From an uncultured Christensenella sp. (GTDB lineage Bacteria; Bacillota; Clostridia; Christensenellales; UBA1750), in assembly GCA_905193155.1 (NCBI GenBank), contig CAJJNQ010000053.1, positions 1 through 15,032 on the forward strand: a stretch of DNA of 15,032 bases. The letters are read 5' to 3'. The notes beneath the pieces were generated by a model. It was not told the DNA's origin. It saw only the letters and a list, made by a program, of their open reading frames with translations, and did no database searches. Every line of letters begins with the position of its first letter. Position 1 is the stretch's first letter. Both the position numbers and the translations under genes were made by a program. Of the stretch, positions 1-6,818 are shown piece after piece.

Positions 1-28
1 CCTGTACAGGCCATCCCCCCTTGTGGGT

Positions 29-120
29 TCCGGGGCCGCCGCGCGCCCGGCCTGCGGCCGGGCTTTCCGGTGCGCGGTGCGCACCGGAACCGCCGTTCCG
101 GCGGGCGCGGCGGCCCCGGA
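29..120 (-). repeat. Four-way-junction palindromic element, copy 1
   Basis: A perfect 16-bp outer stem (29-44 TCCGGGGCCGCCGCGC with 105-120) encloses three consecutive hairpins. These are 45-63 (8 bp, loop TGC), 65-89 (11 bp, loop GGT) and 90-104 (stem CCGCCG, loop TTC). Only base 64 is unpaired at the junction. The minus strand is assigned because, read in reverse, the arm order (6, 11 and 8 bp, the last starting GCCC) matches copies 2 and 3 read forward; since stems are palindromic this orientation is tentative. Pairing was traced base by base; no function is known to me. Confidence 0.85.
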
Positions 121-164
121 GCGGAGCGTTATTTCCTGCGCAGAACGAAACGATAGAGCGCGAA

Positions 165-256
165 GGAGCCGGGACGCGCCGCCGCGAAGCGGCGTACCGG
201 GCTGCGCGCAGCGCAGAACGGCGGCCCAGCGCAAGCTGGGCGCGCGTCCCGGCTCC
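165..256 (+). repeat. Four-way-junction palindromic element, copy 2
   Basis: A perfect 15-bp outer stem (165-179 GGAGCCGGGACGCGC with 242-256) encloses three hairpins. The first is 180-194 (CGCCGC stem, GAA loop). The second is 197-221, a 6-bp apical stem with GCA loop, a tandem G·A internal loop (GG/AA) and three more pairs. The third is 224-241 (GCCCAGC stem, GCAA loop, which would be a GNRA tetraloop in RNA). Only a few bases at the second arm's base (195-196, 222-223) are unpaired. The length equals copy 1 and the arm sizes match, but most stem sequences differ, so pairing is kept while sequence is not. Confidence 0.85.
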
Positions 257-270
257 GACCCCCGGAGGGC

Positions 271-301
271 GCAAAAGCCGCGGCAGGAAACCTGCCGCGG
301 C
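271..301 (-). terminator. Intrinsic terminator of the leftward operon
   Basis: Bases 277-287 and 291-301 form a perfect 11-bp stem (GCCGCGGCAGG arm) around a 3-nt loop. Read leftward, the stem is followed directly by TTTTGCGCC. It starts 35 nt after the stop codon of the leftward gene ending at 336, so it is well placed as a rho-independent terminator for that transcript. Confidence 0.75.
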
Positions 302-335
302 CCACCCCCGTAGAGGGGAAGAATCGGGATTCGGG

Positions 336-1187
336 TTACTGGAGGATTTCGGTGCGGTTGGGGCTGTTGCGGCCCTCGAGGTCGGGGCGGCGATGCTCCA
401 GCGCGGCCATCGCGATTTCGACGTCCTCATGCACCTCGTCCGCGGTCATCGCGCCGACCGTGACCATGTCGCAGGGGCGGATGGTGTTGTAGGAGAAGGT
501 GATGCCGACGAAGGGCGAACAGCGGCCGGCGGCCATGGATTTGATGGTCATGACGGGCTTCTTGGCCTCGTGGATGATCTTATTGACCGCCTCGATCTCT
601 ACCTGCATCATGAAGCCCATGCAGTTGTAGATCTGGATGTAGGTCTGCACGTCGTATTCGTTCTTGTCCGAATAGAGGACAAGCTCCGGCATGTGTGCGG
701 AAAGACCGGGGATCATGCCGCGATCGCGGATCATGGAAAGATAGTCCGGCAGGCGCTCGATGGTCTGCTTGTTCTTGTTGACCAGCTGCTCGGCGGAGGA
801 GTGGTGGATCAGGCAGAACGTCGCGCCGCCCTTCTGCACCTTGTCCAGCACGCGCTCGGCCTCGCGGCGGCCTTCGGGCGTATCGTCCACGTTGAGGATG
901 GGTGTGTCGATCAGGATGATGCCCTTGCCGGTCTTGTCCTCAGCGGCGTGGATCGCGTCATAGGTGAGGGGCTTGTCGGAGATAGGCCCCATGAGCGCAT
1001 TGATGTCATAGGCAAGATAGGCCTCCAGCATCTGCTGGATCGCTTCCTTATTCGAGTTCATGCGCACGATGTTGCGGTCGGCGGCGGCGCCGGTGTGGGA
1101 CCAGCCGTAGACCCAGTTGGTGCCCATCAGCATGCGGGGAAGGGAAACGCCCGCAACTTCTGTGCGGGGAAAGGACTTCATGGCCAT
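336..1187 (-). CDS. TIM-barrel-like protein of unknown function (aldo/keto reductase-like C-terminus)
   Basis: I do not recognise a characterised family. The 283-residue protein alternates hydrophobic strands and helices as a TIM barrel would. Strand-like segments occur at about 63-68, 89-97, 122-129, 158-165, 211-218 and 240-247. Distinct motifs are TNW (23-25), IHHSS (127-131), GLSAHMPE (161-168) and KSMAAGR (216-222). The end around TVGAMTADEVHEDVE (243-257) resembles aldo/keto reductase C-termini, but no catalytic Tyr/Lys/His set can be assigned. The start at 1187 was chosen because the product then opens with a plausible first strand; GGGGGG lies 8 nt upstream. An alternative ATG at 1244 has an AGGA site 7 nt upstream and would add 19 unremarkable residues. 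It is the last gene of a leftward operon, about 100 nt after a sugar isomerase gene, so a role in carbohydrate conversion is likely but unproven. Confidence 0.75.
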   Translation of the reverse strand: MAMKSFPRTEVAGVSLPRMLMGTNWVYGWSHTGAAADRNIVRMNSNKEAIQQMLEAYLAYDINALMGPISDKPLTYDAIHAAEDKTGKGIILIDTPILNVDDTPEGRREAERVLDKVQKGGATFCLIHHSSAEQLVNKNKQTIERLPDYLSMIRDRGMIPGLSAHMPELVLYSDKNEYDVQTYIQIYNCMGFMMQVEIEAVNKIIHEAKKPVMTIKSMAAGRCSPFVGITFSYNTIRPCDMVTVGAMTADEVHEDVEIAMAALEHRRPDLEGRNSPNRTEILQ

Positions 1188-1287
1188 ACTGCGTACCCCC
1201 CGTTGTGTTTTGAATGGGTTTTTCTGTTTGACGAAACAGTGCATCCGCGTTTCCTGCGCGGAAATTTCTTTTTTAAGGTTTACAGGC

Positions 1288-2115
1288 TTACAGGCCGCGG
1301 ACGTAATCGCAGCTCATCTTGGCGGCTTCCAGCGCGGGACGCTCGGTGGAGCGATCCTGCTCGACGATGAACCACTGCGCGCCGGATTCCAAACCGGCCT
1401 TGATGATGCCGGGGATGTCCTGCTTGCCGTAGCCCACGGGACGGAAGTCGAAATCCGGCTCCTGCTCGGTTTCTACCTTCACATCGTCGGAGCCGTCGGC
1501 CTGGATCAGCGCATAGAGCACCGCGCCTTCCTTCTTGACGCCGATGAAGTCCTTCAGATGGACGACGGGGCAGCGGCCCGCGTACTTGCGGATGTAGGCG
1601 GCGGGGTCTTCGCCCGCGACCTTGACCCAGCAGGTGTCCAGCTCCGTGGCCAGCACATCCGCCGGAACCGCCTCATAGAGGAAGTCCAGACCGTAAAGGC
1701 CGCTCAGCTTCACAAACTCGAAGTCGTGGTTGTGGTAGAGCAGCTGGATGCCCTCGGCCTTGCACATCTGGCCGAACTTATAGATGTTGCGGATCGCGGC
1801 GGCAAAGCCCTCCGCGCCGGGACGGGTCGCCTCGTCCAGATAGGGCACGGCGATGAATTTGCAGCCGATGGCCTTGTGGAAGGCGATGGTGCCGGCCATG
1901 TCCTCGACGATGGACTGGTAGGGCACATGGGAAGAGACGGCGGCAAGGCCGGTCTTTTTCAGAATTTCGTTGACCTGTTCGGCGGTGTTGCCGTAGAAAC
2001 CGGCGAACTCCACGCCGTCATAGCCCATTTCCTTGAGCTGAGCGCAGACCGCGCCGAGATCCTTCTCGGCATCCTCGCGCGCAGAATAGATCTGATAGCC
2101 AAGCTTGATATCCAT
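1288..2115 (-). CDS. Sugar phosphate isomerase/epimerase (xylose isomerase-like TIM barrel)
   Basis: This 275-residue protein belongs to the AP-endonuclease-2/xylose-isomerase-like TIM-barrel superfamily, whose members isomerise or epimerise sugars and their phosphates with a divalent metal. The N-terminal strand KLGYQIYSAR and GYDGVEFAGFYG (31-42) are typical. Probable metal/substrate residues are the YHNHDFEF motif (127-134), D160 in ATELDTCW, H186 in VVHLKDF and E252 in FIVEQD. An acidic stretch at about 207-224 is probably a loop. AAGGAGG (2126-2132) stands 10 nt before the ATG. A promoter at 2158-2186 drives it and probably the downstream gene. The substrate cannot be read from the sequence; inositol-pathway (IolE/IolI-like) or keto-sugar epimerase roles are both possible. 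Confidence 0.88.
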   Translation of the reverse strand: MDIKLGYQIYSAREDAEKDLGAVCAQLKEMGYDGVEFAGFYGNTAEQVNEILKKTGLAAVSSHVPYQSIVEDMAGTIAFHKAIGCKFIAVPYLDEATRPGAEGFAAAIRNIYKFGQMCKAEGIQLLYHNHDFEFVKLSGLYGLDFLYEAVPADVLATELDTCWVKVAGEDPAAYIRKYAGRCPVVHLKDFIGVKKEGAVLYALIQADGSDDVKVETEQEPDFDFRPVGYGKQDIPGIIKAGLESGAQWFIVEQDRSTERPALEAAKMSCDYVRGL

Positions 2116-2157
2116 AGGAACACAACCTCCTTAAAATGGTTGGATTGGAACAGCTTC

Positions 2158-2186
2158 AGTATACCTTATTTTACATTCTTCTTCAA
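2158..2186 (-). promoter_or_regulatory. Sigma-A-type promoter for the leftward two-gene operon
   Basis: On the minus strand, TTGAAG (2181-2186) and TATACT (2158-2163) are separated by exactly 17 bp. The -35 box overlaps the stop codon of the upstream gene ending at 2183. The start site would be near 2151, giving a leader of about 35 nt that contains AAGGAGG. Confidence 0.6.
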
Positions 2187-2950
2187 TCGTTTTCATAAAC
2201 AACCGCCCGCAGGTTTTGCAGAAGCTGCCGCAGCGCGTCCTCGCTCGACGGGAAGAGCTCCACGCCCACCGGAGCGGTTGCGTTATGCTTTTTCAGCAGG
2301 TCAAACACTGCGCGGTAATCGAAGTTTTCAAAGATTTTCTCGTCGCGGTTCGGGTGTCCGGCGATGTGGTAGTGGCCGATGAGGCCCAAGTTGTCCTCGA
2401 TGCGGCGCAGCACATCCTCGCCCATGTGATGCTGGTGATAGATATCGTAGAGCAGGCGGATGCGGGGCGAGTCCACCTCGCGGATGAGGTCGAAGCCCTC
2501 GTTTGAATCCGTCAGATAATACCCCTTGTGGTCCTTGACGGAATTCAGCGGCTCGACCAGCAGCGTAAGCCCGTATTCCCGCAGGATCGGCTCGATCCGG
2601 CGCAGCCCCTTGAGGATGGCGGCGTGCTGCTGCGCGCGGGGCGCGCCGGTATCCTGCCCCACCTGCGTGATCAGCGACGGACAATCCAGCGACGACGCTT
2701 GCGCCGCGACCTTCCGCAGCGCGGCTTCGTACTCCTCGTGGCGGCGCTCATCGTTGAGGATGAAGAAGGACGGGCAGCAGGCGGAAAGCCTCATGCCGAA
2801 GCGATCCTTCTGCGCCTTCAGCGCCGCAAGGTCGATCCCGTCCAGCGACCACAGTTCAAAGGTGTCAAATCCCCGTTCCTTCATCTGCGGGAAGATCTCC
2901 TCGAAGCTCCGGCCGGGAAAAAGGCAGACGGTATTGAGCGAAAAGCGCAT
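2183..2950 (-). CDS. Hydroxypyruvate isomerase-like TIM-barrel protein
   Basis: The 255-residue protein is a xylose-isomerase-like TIM barrel most like the hydroxypyruvate isomerase (Hyi) branch. That branch interconverts hydroxypyruvate and tartronate semialdehyde or acts on related small keto-sugars. Hyi-type landmarks are LVEPLN with E133, LLYDIYHQHHM with D169, IGHYHIAGHPNRDE (191-204) and VGVELFP with E231. These supply the expected metal ligands. The third ligand position, usually Gln in GHIQIA as I recall it, is His195 here, so substrate may differ. The ATG at 2950 is favoured because AAGGAGG (2959-2965) lies 8 nt upstream; a TTG at 2956 would be only 2 nt from it. It has its own promoter and is divergent from the DegV gene. 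Glyoxylate-cycle partner enzymes are not visible nearby, so the exact reaction is uncertain. Confidence 0.8.
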   Translation of the reverse strand: MRFSLNTVCLFPGRSFEEIFPQMKERGFDTFELWSLDGIDLAALKAQKDRFGMRLSACCPSFFILNDERRHEEYEAALRKVAAQASSLDCPSLITQVGQDTGAPRAQQHAAILKGLRRIEPILREYGLTLLVEPLNSVKDHKGYYLTDSNEGFDLIREVDSPRIRLLYDIYHQHHMGEDVLRRIEDNLGLIGHYHIAGHPNRDEKIFENFDYRAVFDLLKKHNATAPVGVELFPSSEDALRQLLQNLRAVVYEND

Positions 2951-2958
2951 GGACAAAC

Positions 2959-2965
2959 CCTCCTT
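2959..2965 (-). promoter_or_regulatory. Ribosome binding site fixing the start of the Hyi-like gene
   Basis: AAGGAGG on the minus strand ends 8 nt before the ATG at 2950. The in-frame TTG at 2956 would leave only a 2-nt spacer, so ATG is the better start. Confidence 0.7.
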
Positions 2966-2983
2966 TGCACATCTGGTAAAATC

Positions 2984-3012
2984 AGGATAGCAAAGGCGGA
3001 GCGCATTTTCAA
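2984..3012 (-). promoter_or_regulatory. Sigma-A-type promoter for the Hyi-like gene
   Basis: On the minus strand TTGAAA (3007-3012) is followed after 17 bp by TATCCT (2984-2989). It faces away from the DegV promoter at 3056-3084, so this gap is a divergent promoter region. Confidence 0.6.
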
Positions 3013-3055
3013 GCAGAGAGCGGACAAAATGAAAAAACGGGGCTCATCTTGGTTA

Positions 3056-3084
3056 TGGACAAGGAGAAAAAAGCATGGTAAAGT
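3056..3084 (+). promoter_or_regulatory. Sigma-A-type promoter for the DegV/permease operon
   Basis: TGGACA (3056-3061), a 17-bp spacer and TAAAGT (3079-3084) lie in an AT-rich patch, with a strong ribosome binding site about 30 nt downstream. Confidence 0.5.
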
Positions 3085-3126
3085 AGTTTTGATAAAAAAA
3101 GGAAATCACAAGGGAGGAATGGAAAG

Positions 3127-3987
3127 ATGGGTTACAGAGTATTTACCGACAGCTGTTCGGATCTGCCGCAGAGCTATGGAAAGGAGCGGCATTTCGATAT
3201 CATTCCGATGATCTACCGCATAGACGATACGGACTATCTGGACGACGGTTCTATGAGCAGCCACGAGTATTATGAAAAGATTCGCGGCGGCAGCTGGTCC
3301 ACCACCGCGCAGATCACCTCCGCGCGCTTTGAGGAAATCTTCGCCCCCGTGCTCGAGGGCGGGGAGGACATCCTCTACATCGCGTTTTCCTCGGCGCTCT
3401 CCGGCACCTACCACAGCGGCATGGTCGCCAAGGAGGAGCTGGAGGCAAAATTCCCCGGCAGAAAGGTGCTCGTGGCGGATTCCAAGTGCGCCTCGATGGG
3501 CGAAGGTTTGCTGGTGGAATATGTGCTGAACAACCGCGACGCGGGCATGACCCTTAAGGAAAACTTCGATTGGGTGGAAAAGAACAAGGGCAGGTTCTGC
3601 CACTGGTTCACCGTGGCGGACCTCAACCACTTAAAGCGCGGCGGCCGTGTTTCTGCGGCGGCGGCGTTCCTGGGCACGATGCTTTCGATCAAACCCGTGC
3701 TGCATGTGGACGACGAAGGCCGTCTCATCCCGATGGAGAAGGCCAAGGGCCGCGCCAAGTCCATCCGCGCGCTGCTCGAGCACATGAAGGCCACCGCCAT
3801 TGAGCCCGAAAAGCAGGTGATCTTTATTTCCCACGGTGACGCGCCCGAAGAGGCGGAGGGGCTTGCGCAGATGGTGCGCGATACCTTCGGCTGCAAGGAG
3901 GTGCGCGTGGGCAATATCGGCCCGGTCATCGGCGCGCATTCCGGCCCCGGCACCATCGCGCTGTTCTTCGTTGGTTCCCCGCGGTAA
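3127..3987 (+). CDS. DegV family fatty-acid-binding protein
   Basis: DegV/FakB proteins bind a fatty acid and, in organisms with FakA kinase, present it for phosphorylation and phospholipid synthesis. The 286-residue length is normal. Signatures in order are TDSCSDLP (7-14), TTAQIT (59-64), FSSALSGTY (87-95), ADSKCASMGEGL (117-128), the LKRGGRV helix (169-175), SIKPVLHVDDEGRL (187-200) and IGPVIGAHSGPGT (264-276). The Ser/Thr residues of the second and third motifs and H271 are those expected to hold the carboxylate. AGGGAGG (3111-3117) is 9 nt before the ATG. It is followed after 6 nt by an AI-2E-family permease gene, so the two are probably co-transcribed. No FakA-like kinase is in the window. 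Confidence 0.93.
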   Translation: MGYRVFTDSCSDLPQSYGKERHFDIIPMIYRIDDTDYLDDGSMSSHEYYEKIRGGSWSTTAQITSARFEEIFAPVLEGGEDILYIAFSSALSGTYHSGMVAKEELEAKFPGRKVLVADSKCASMGEGLLVEYVLNNRDAGMTLKENFDWVEKNKGRFCHWFTVADLNHLKRGGRVSAAAAFLGTMLSIKPVLHVDDEGRLIPMEKAKGRAKSIRALLEHMKATAIEPEKQVIFISHGDAPEEAEGLAQMVRDTFGCKEVRVGNIGPVIGAHSGPGTIALFFVGSPR

Positions 3988-3993
3988 GCGCGC

Positions 3994-5184
3994 ATGAAGA
4001 TCGATTGGAAAAGCCGCGAGGTCAAAATCGCGCTGACGGTGTTCGTCACCGCGGCGGCGCTGATCATGTTTTACCGGATGGTGGAGGATATCGACAACCT
4101 CCTGGGCGCGGTGTGCGCGGGAGTGGTGCAGGTCTTTGACATCCTGCTGCCGTTTCTGATGGGCGCGCTGATCGCCTATATCCTGCTGCCGCTGGTTCGG
4201 TGGGTGAACAAAAAGCTCTACGCAAGGCTCATCAAGCGCGACGGCGTGCGCTGGGCGGTTTCGGTCGGGACGATCTTTCTTTTGGTGGTCGCGGCGGTTG
4301 CGGGACTGTTTGCCTATCTGGTGCCTGTGCTGGTGAGCAATATTCAGGAATTTGCGGCGAATTTTTCGGATTATCTGGAAAAAGGGCAGGATCTGATCGA
4401 GCGCCTGATGACCGAAAATGTGGTATTCAGTCAGCCCGCCGTGCGCGAGGGCATCGACAATGCGCTGGAGGACGCGAACGAATACATCCGCAACAGCGGC
4501 AAGGAGATCGCGCAGACCGCGCTGATCACCTTAAAGGCCGTGGGCACGGCGCTGACCGATACGGTTGTGGCGATCATGACCGGCCTGTATCTTTTGATCG
4601 ACAACGAGCGGCTCAAGACCAGCGCCAAGCGCCTGACCAATTCGCTCTTCAAGCCCGAGCGCGCGGAGAAGATCTTCGGCTTCGTGCACGATTCGGACCG
4701 CATCTTCGGCCAGTATGTGCGCGCGCGGCTGTTTGAATCGCTGGTGGTGTTTGCCGCCATGCTCATCGGCTATACGGTGGTGCCCGTGCCCTATGCGGTG
4801 CTGTTTTCCATCGTAGGGGCGGTGACGAACCTGGTGCCCTTTTTCGGCCCCATTGTGGGCTTTTTGATCGTGGTGCCGCTGGTGCTGCTCATCCGGCCGG
4901 AGCGCGCGCTCTACGCCGCGGTGTTCATCATCGTGCTCCAGCAGTTCGACGGCTATGTGCTCGGCCCCAAGGTGATGGGCGACGGCGTGAACCTGCGCCC
5001 GCTCTGGATCCTGATGGCGGTCACGGCGGGCGGCGCGCTCTTCGGCGTGCCCGGCATGGTGCTGGGCGTGCCCGTGGCCGCGCTGATCGGCACGCAGCTT
5101 TCGCGCTTTACCGCAAAGCGCGTCGGTCCCAAGCCCGAGCCGGAGAAAAAGCCCTCTCAGCGCAGCAAACGCATGCGTGAATAA
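3994..5184 (+). CDS. AI-2E family transporter (PerM/YtvI-like permease)
   Basis: This 396-residue membrane protein belongs to the AI-2E exporter (UPF0118/PerM) family; members export small molecules or exchange ions, and the substrate cannot be told here. Hydrophobic segments fall at about 11-28, 38-67, 87-113, 182-203, 243-262, 264-301, 304-318 and 335-366. A soluble helical part lies at about 114-180 between the third and fourth. The conserved core PYAVLFSIVGAVTNLVPFFG (266-285), GYVLGPKVMG (320-329) and the glycine-rich ALFGVPGMVLGVPVAA (348-363) identify the family. The C-terminal tail is basic and charged. No good ribosome binding site precedes the ATG, which sits 6 nt after the DegV stop, so translation is probably coupled. 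A terminator follows at 5212. Confidence 0.9.
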   Translation: MKIDWKSREVKIALTVFVTAAALIMFYRMVEDIDNLLGAVCAGVVQVFDILLPFLMGALIAYILLPLVRWVNKKLYARLIKRDGVRWAVSVGTIFLLVVAAVAGLFAYLVPVLVSNIQEFAANFSDYLEKGQDLIERLMTENVVFSQPAVREGIDNALEDANEYIRNSGKEIAQTALITLKAVGTALTDTVVAIMTGLYLLIDNERLKTSAKRLTNSLFKPERAEKIFGFVHDSDRIFGQYVRARLFESLVVFAAMLIGYTVVPVPYAVLFSIVGAVTNLVPFFGPIVGFLIVVPLVLLIRPERALYAAVFIIVLQQFDGYVLGPKVMGDGVNLRPLWILMAVTAGGALFGVPGMVLGVPVAALIGTQLSRFTAKRVGPKPEPEKKPSQRSKRMRE

Positions 5185-5211
5185 TTTTTCGTGCAGAAAA
5201 TCCTGCATTTT

Positions 5212-5267
5212 GCCCGTTTAACCCATCGTCCCCAGGGGGATGCAAGGGGTTGAACGGGCTTTCTTTA
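5212..5267 (+). terminator. Intrinsic terminator after the DegV/permease operon
   Basis: A 13-bp stem with one G·T pair (5212-5224 GCCCGTTTAACCC with 5247-5259) encloses a smaller CCCC/GGGG hairpin. The 3' arm is followed by TTTCTTTA. Confidence 0.85.
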
Positions 5268-5370
5268 TGCAGGATTCCAATCGGATTGAAGGAAAAGTAA
5301 GCGAACTATTGCATTTGAAAGCGTGAAGAAGCTGGTTTGCGTTTATTTTTGAATTTAACGTGCATTTCTC

Positions 5371-5399
5371 TTGCAAAATGGGCGAAGATGGGGTACAAT
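5371..5399 (+). promoter_or_regulatory. Promoter for the aminotransferase gene
   Basis: TTGCAA (5371-5376), a 17-bp spacer and TACAAT (5394-5399). The predicted start near 5406 leaves a leader of about 95 nt before the favoured ATG at 5502. The leader has no T-box or other riboswitch signature that I can recognise. Confidence 0.6.
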
Positions 5400-5501
5400 G
5401 CAAGTGTCGCCGCCGCATGATGCAAAAAACGGTCGGCAGAACCTGTGAAAATACAAAATACTGCAAAGATGCTGTATATACGAAAGGCGATGGATTCAAT
5501 C

Positions 5502-6698
5502 ATGAGGATTTCCCAGCGTTGTCAGCGCGTGACGGGCTCTTTGACACTTGCGATTGACGCAAAGGCGAAGGAAATGAAGCAAAAGGGCATCGACGTGGTC
5601 GGCTTCGGCGCGGGCGAACCGGATTTCGACACCCCGGAGCACATCCGCAAGGCGGCCAAGGATGCGCTGGATCTGGGAAAGACCCGCTATACCCCCGCGG
5701 CCGGTATGCCGGAGCTTCGGCAGGCCATCTGCGATAAGCTCAAGCGGGACAACGGATTGGATTACGTGCCCCAGCAGATCGTGGTATCCAACGGCGCGAA
5801 GCATTCGCTGTTCAACTCCTTCCAGGCGCTGCTGGAGGAGGGCGACGAGGTCATCGTCCCCGGCCCTTACTGGGTCAGCTATCCCGAAATCGTGCGGATG
5901 GCGGGCGGCGTGCCGGTGATCGTGGAGGGCAGGGAGGCAAACAACTTCAAGCCCACCATCGACGATTTCCGCGCGGCGGTGACGGACAAGACCCGCGCCG
6001 TCGTCATCAATTCCCCCAACAACCCCAACGGATTCGTGTTCACCCGCGAAGAGCTGCAGGCGATTGGCGATCTGGCGATCGAAAAGGATCTTTCCATCGT
6101 CTCGGACGAGATTTACGAGTTCCTGGTCTATGACGGTGCGGAGCACATCTCCATCGCTTCGCTCAGCCCTGAGATCAAGGAGCGCACCATCGTCATCAAC
6201 GGCATGTCCAAGGCCTATGCCATGACGGGCTGGCGCATCGGCTATACCGCGTCGCCCCTCAATGCCGCCAAGGCCATGACCAACTTCCAGAGCCATTCCA
6301 CCTCCTGCCCGAACTCCATCGCGCAGTATGCCGCGCTGACCGCGCTCTCCGGCCCGGACGACCAGCTCAAGAGCATGGTGGCCGAATTTGACCGCCGCAG
6401 ACGCCGCATCGTGGAGCTGATCAACGAAATCCCCGGTCTGTCCTGCAAGCCGCCCAAGGGCGCCTTCTACGTTATGATGAACATCGGCGGGGTGTTCGGC
6501 AAGCGCTATAACGGCGCGCCGATCGTCGATTCGATGTCCTTTACGCAGCTGCTGCTGGACAACAGCCATGTGGCGGTGGTTCCCGGCGCGGGCTTCGGCG
6601 CGGACGCCTACGTTCGCCTGTCCTACGCCACCAGCATGGAAAACATCGAAAAGGGCCTGGCCCGCATCAAGGAATTTGTCGGCAAGCTGACCGATTGA
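5502..6698 (+). CDS. Pyridoxal-phosphate aminotransferase, aspartate aminotransferase type (class I)
   Basis: The protein transfers an amino group between aspartate (or a similar amino acid) and 2-oxoglutarate using PLP. It is a fold-type-I class I enzyme of the AspB subgroup. Visible landmarks, numbered from 5502, are GAGEPDF (36-42), YTPAAGMPELR (63-73), SPNNPNG (171-177), DEIYE (202-206) with the cofactor Asp and Tyr, the Schiff-base lysine K237 in NGMSKAYAMTGWRIGY, and R372 in YVRLSY, the substrate-carboxylate arginine. Length is 398, normal for AspB. The start is uncertain: homologues I recall begin like MRISQRCQRV, favouring 5502, but its ribosome site (AAAGG at 5483-5487) is weak and 14 nt away. 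ATG 5490 and GTG 5445 are in frame. Its neighbour is a Re-citrate-synthase-like gene, which could feed 2-oxoglutarate formation. Confidence 0.92.
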   Translation: MRISQRCQRVTGSLTLAIDAKAKEMKQKGIDVVGFGAGEPDFDTPEHIRKAAKDALDLGKTRYTPAAGMPELRQAICDKLKRDNGLDYVPQQIVVSNGAKHSLFNSFQALLEEGDEVIVPGPYWVSYPEIVRMAGGVPVIVEGREANNFKPTIDDFRAAVTDKTRAVVINSPNNPNGFVFTREELQAIGDLAIEKDLSIVSDEIYEFLVYDGAEHISIASLSPEIKERTIVINGMSKAYAMTGWRIGYTASPLNAAKAMTNFQSHSTSCPNSIAQYAALTALSGPDDQLKSMVAEFDRRRRRIVELINEIPGLSCKPPKGAFYVMMNIGGVFGKRYNGAPIVDSMSFTQLLLDNSHVAVVPGAGFGADAYVRLSYATSMENIEKGLARIKEFVGKLTD

Positions 6699-6725
6699 TC
6701 TTTAGAAAAATCCCGTGAAAAAAGA

Positions 6726-6770
6726 CGGGCGTGCGGAAGGGGCAGAAAGCCTTTCTGCGCGCCCGCTTTC
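6726..6770 (+). terminator. Terminator-like hairpin after the aminotransferase gene
   Basis: CGGGCG (6726-6731) pairs with CGCCCG (6760-6765). Inside, GCAGAAAG and CTTTCTGC form an alternative inner hairpin around 6742-6758. CTTTCTATT follows. No clear promoter is seen between this hairpin and the next gene at 6819, so it may be leaky or act as an attenuator. Confidence 0.55.
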
Positions 6771-6818
6771 TATTCCCCTTTTCCCCAACGAAAACAAGAA
6801 AAAAGGAGGGCGTCACCT

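Larger units (their letters stand above)
1..335. other. Gene-free, GC-rich intergenic stretch with palindromes
   Basis: No credible gene lies here; the open frames that cross it are low-complexity Arg/Ala/Gly/Pro translations typical of GC-rich non-coding DNA. The stretch begins with the self-complementary 10-mer CCTGTACAGG (1-10). It then holds two compact palindromic elements, 29-120 and 165-256, separated by a 44-nt linker, and a perfect 11-bp hairpin at 277-301 that serves as a terminator for the leftward genes. Almost every base from 29 to 301 outside the linkers can be placed in a Watson-Crick stem. Confidence 0.8.

Noticed and set aside
165..256. tRNA or tmRNA-like cloverleaf
   Set aside because: The outer stem is 15 bp rather than 7. 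The arms lack the D, anticodon and T-loop consensus bases, and there is no GGTTCGAATCC-like T arm or CCA.
1..301. CRISPR array
   Set aside because: There are palindromes but no repeated unit with regular unique spacers.
21..1370. Long rightward open frame of about 449 codons
   Set aside because: It runs antisense to the leftward TIM-barrel gene and through the palindromic repeats, is Arg/Ala/Gly/His-rich, and has no ribosome site or recognisable domain.
5400..5501. T-box or riboswitch in the aminotransferase leader
   Set aside because: The leader is only about 95 nt, with no T-box sequence, no specifier stem and no terminator before the coding start.
5496..6569. Long leftward open frame opposite the aminotransferase, and similar ones opposite the citrate-synthase-like, thrC, purA and rhaD genes
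   Set aside because: These are GC-skew shadows of well-supported genes on the plus strand, with compositionally biased translations and no start signals.
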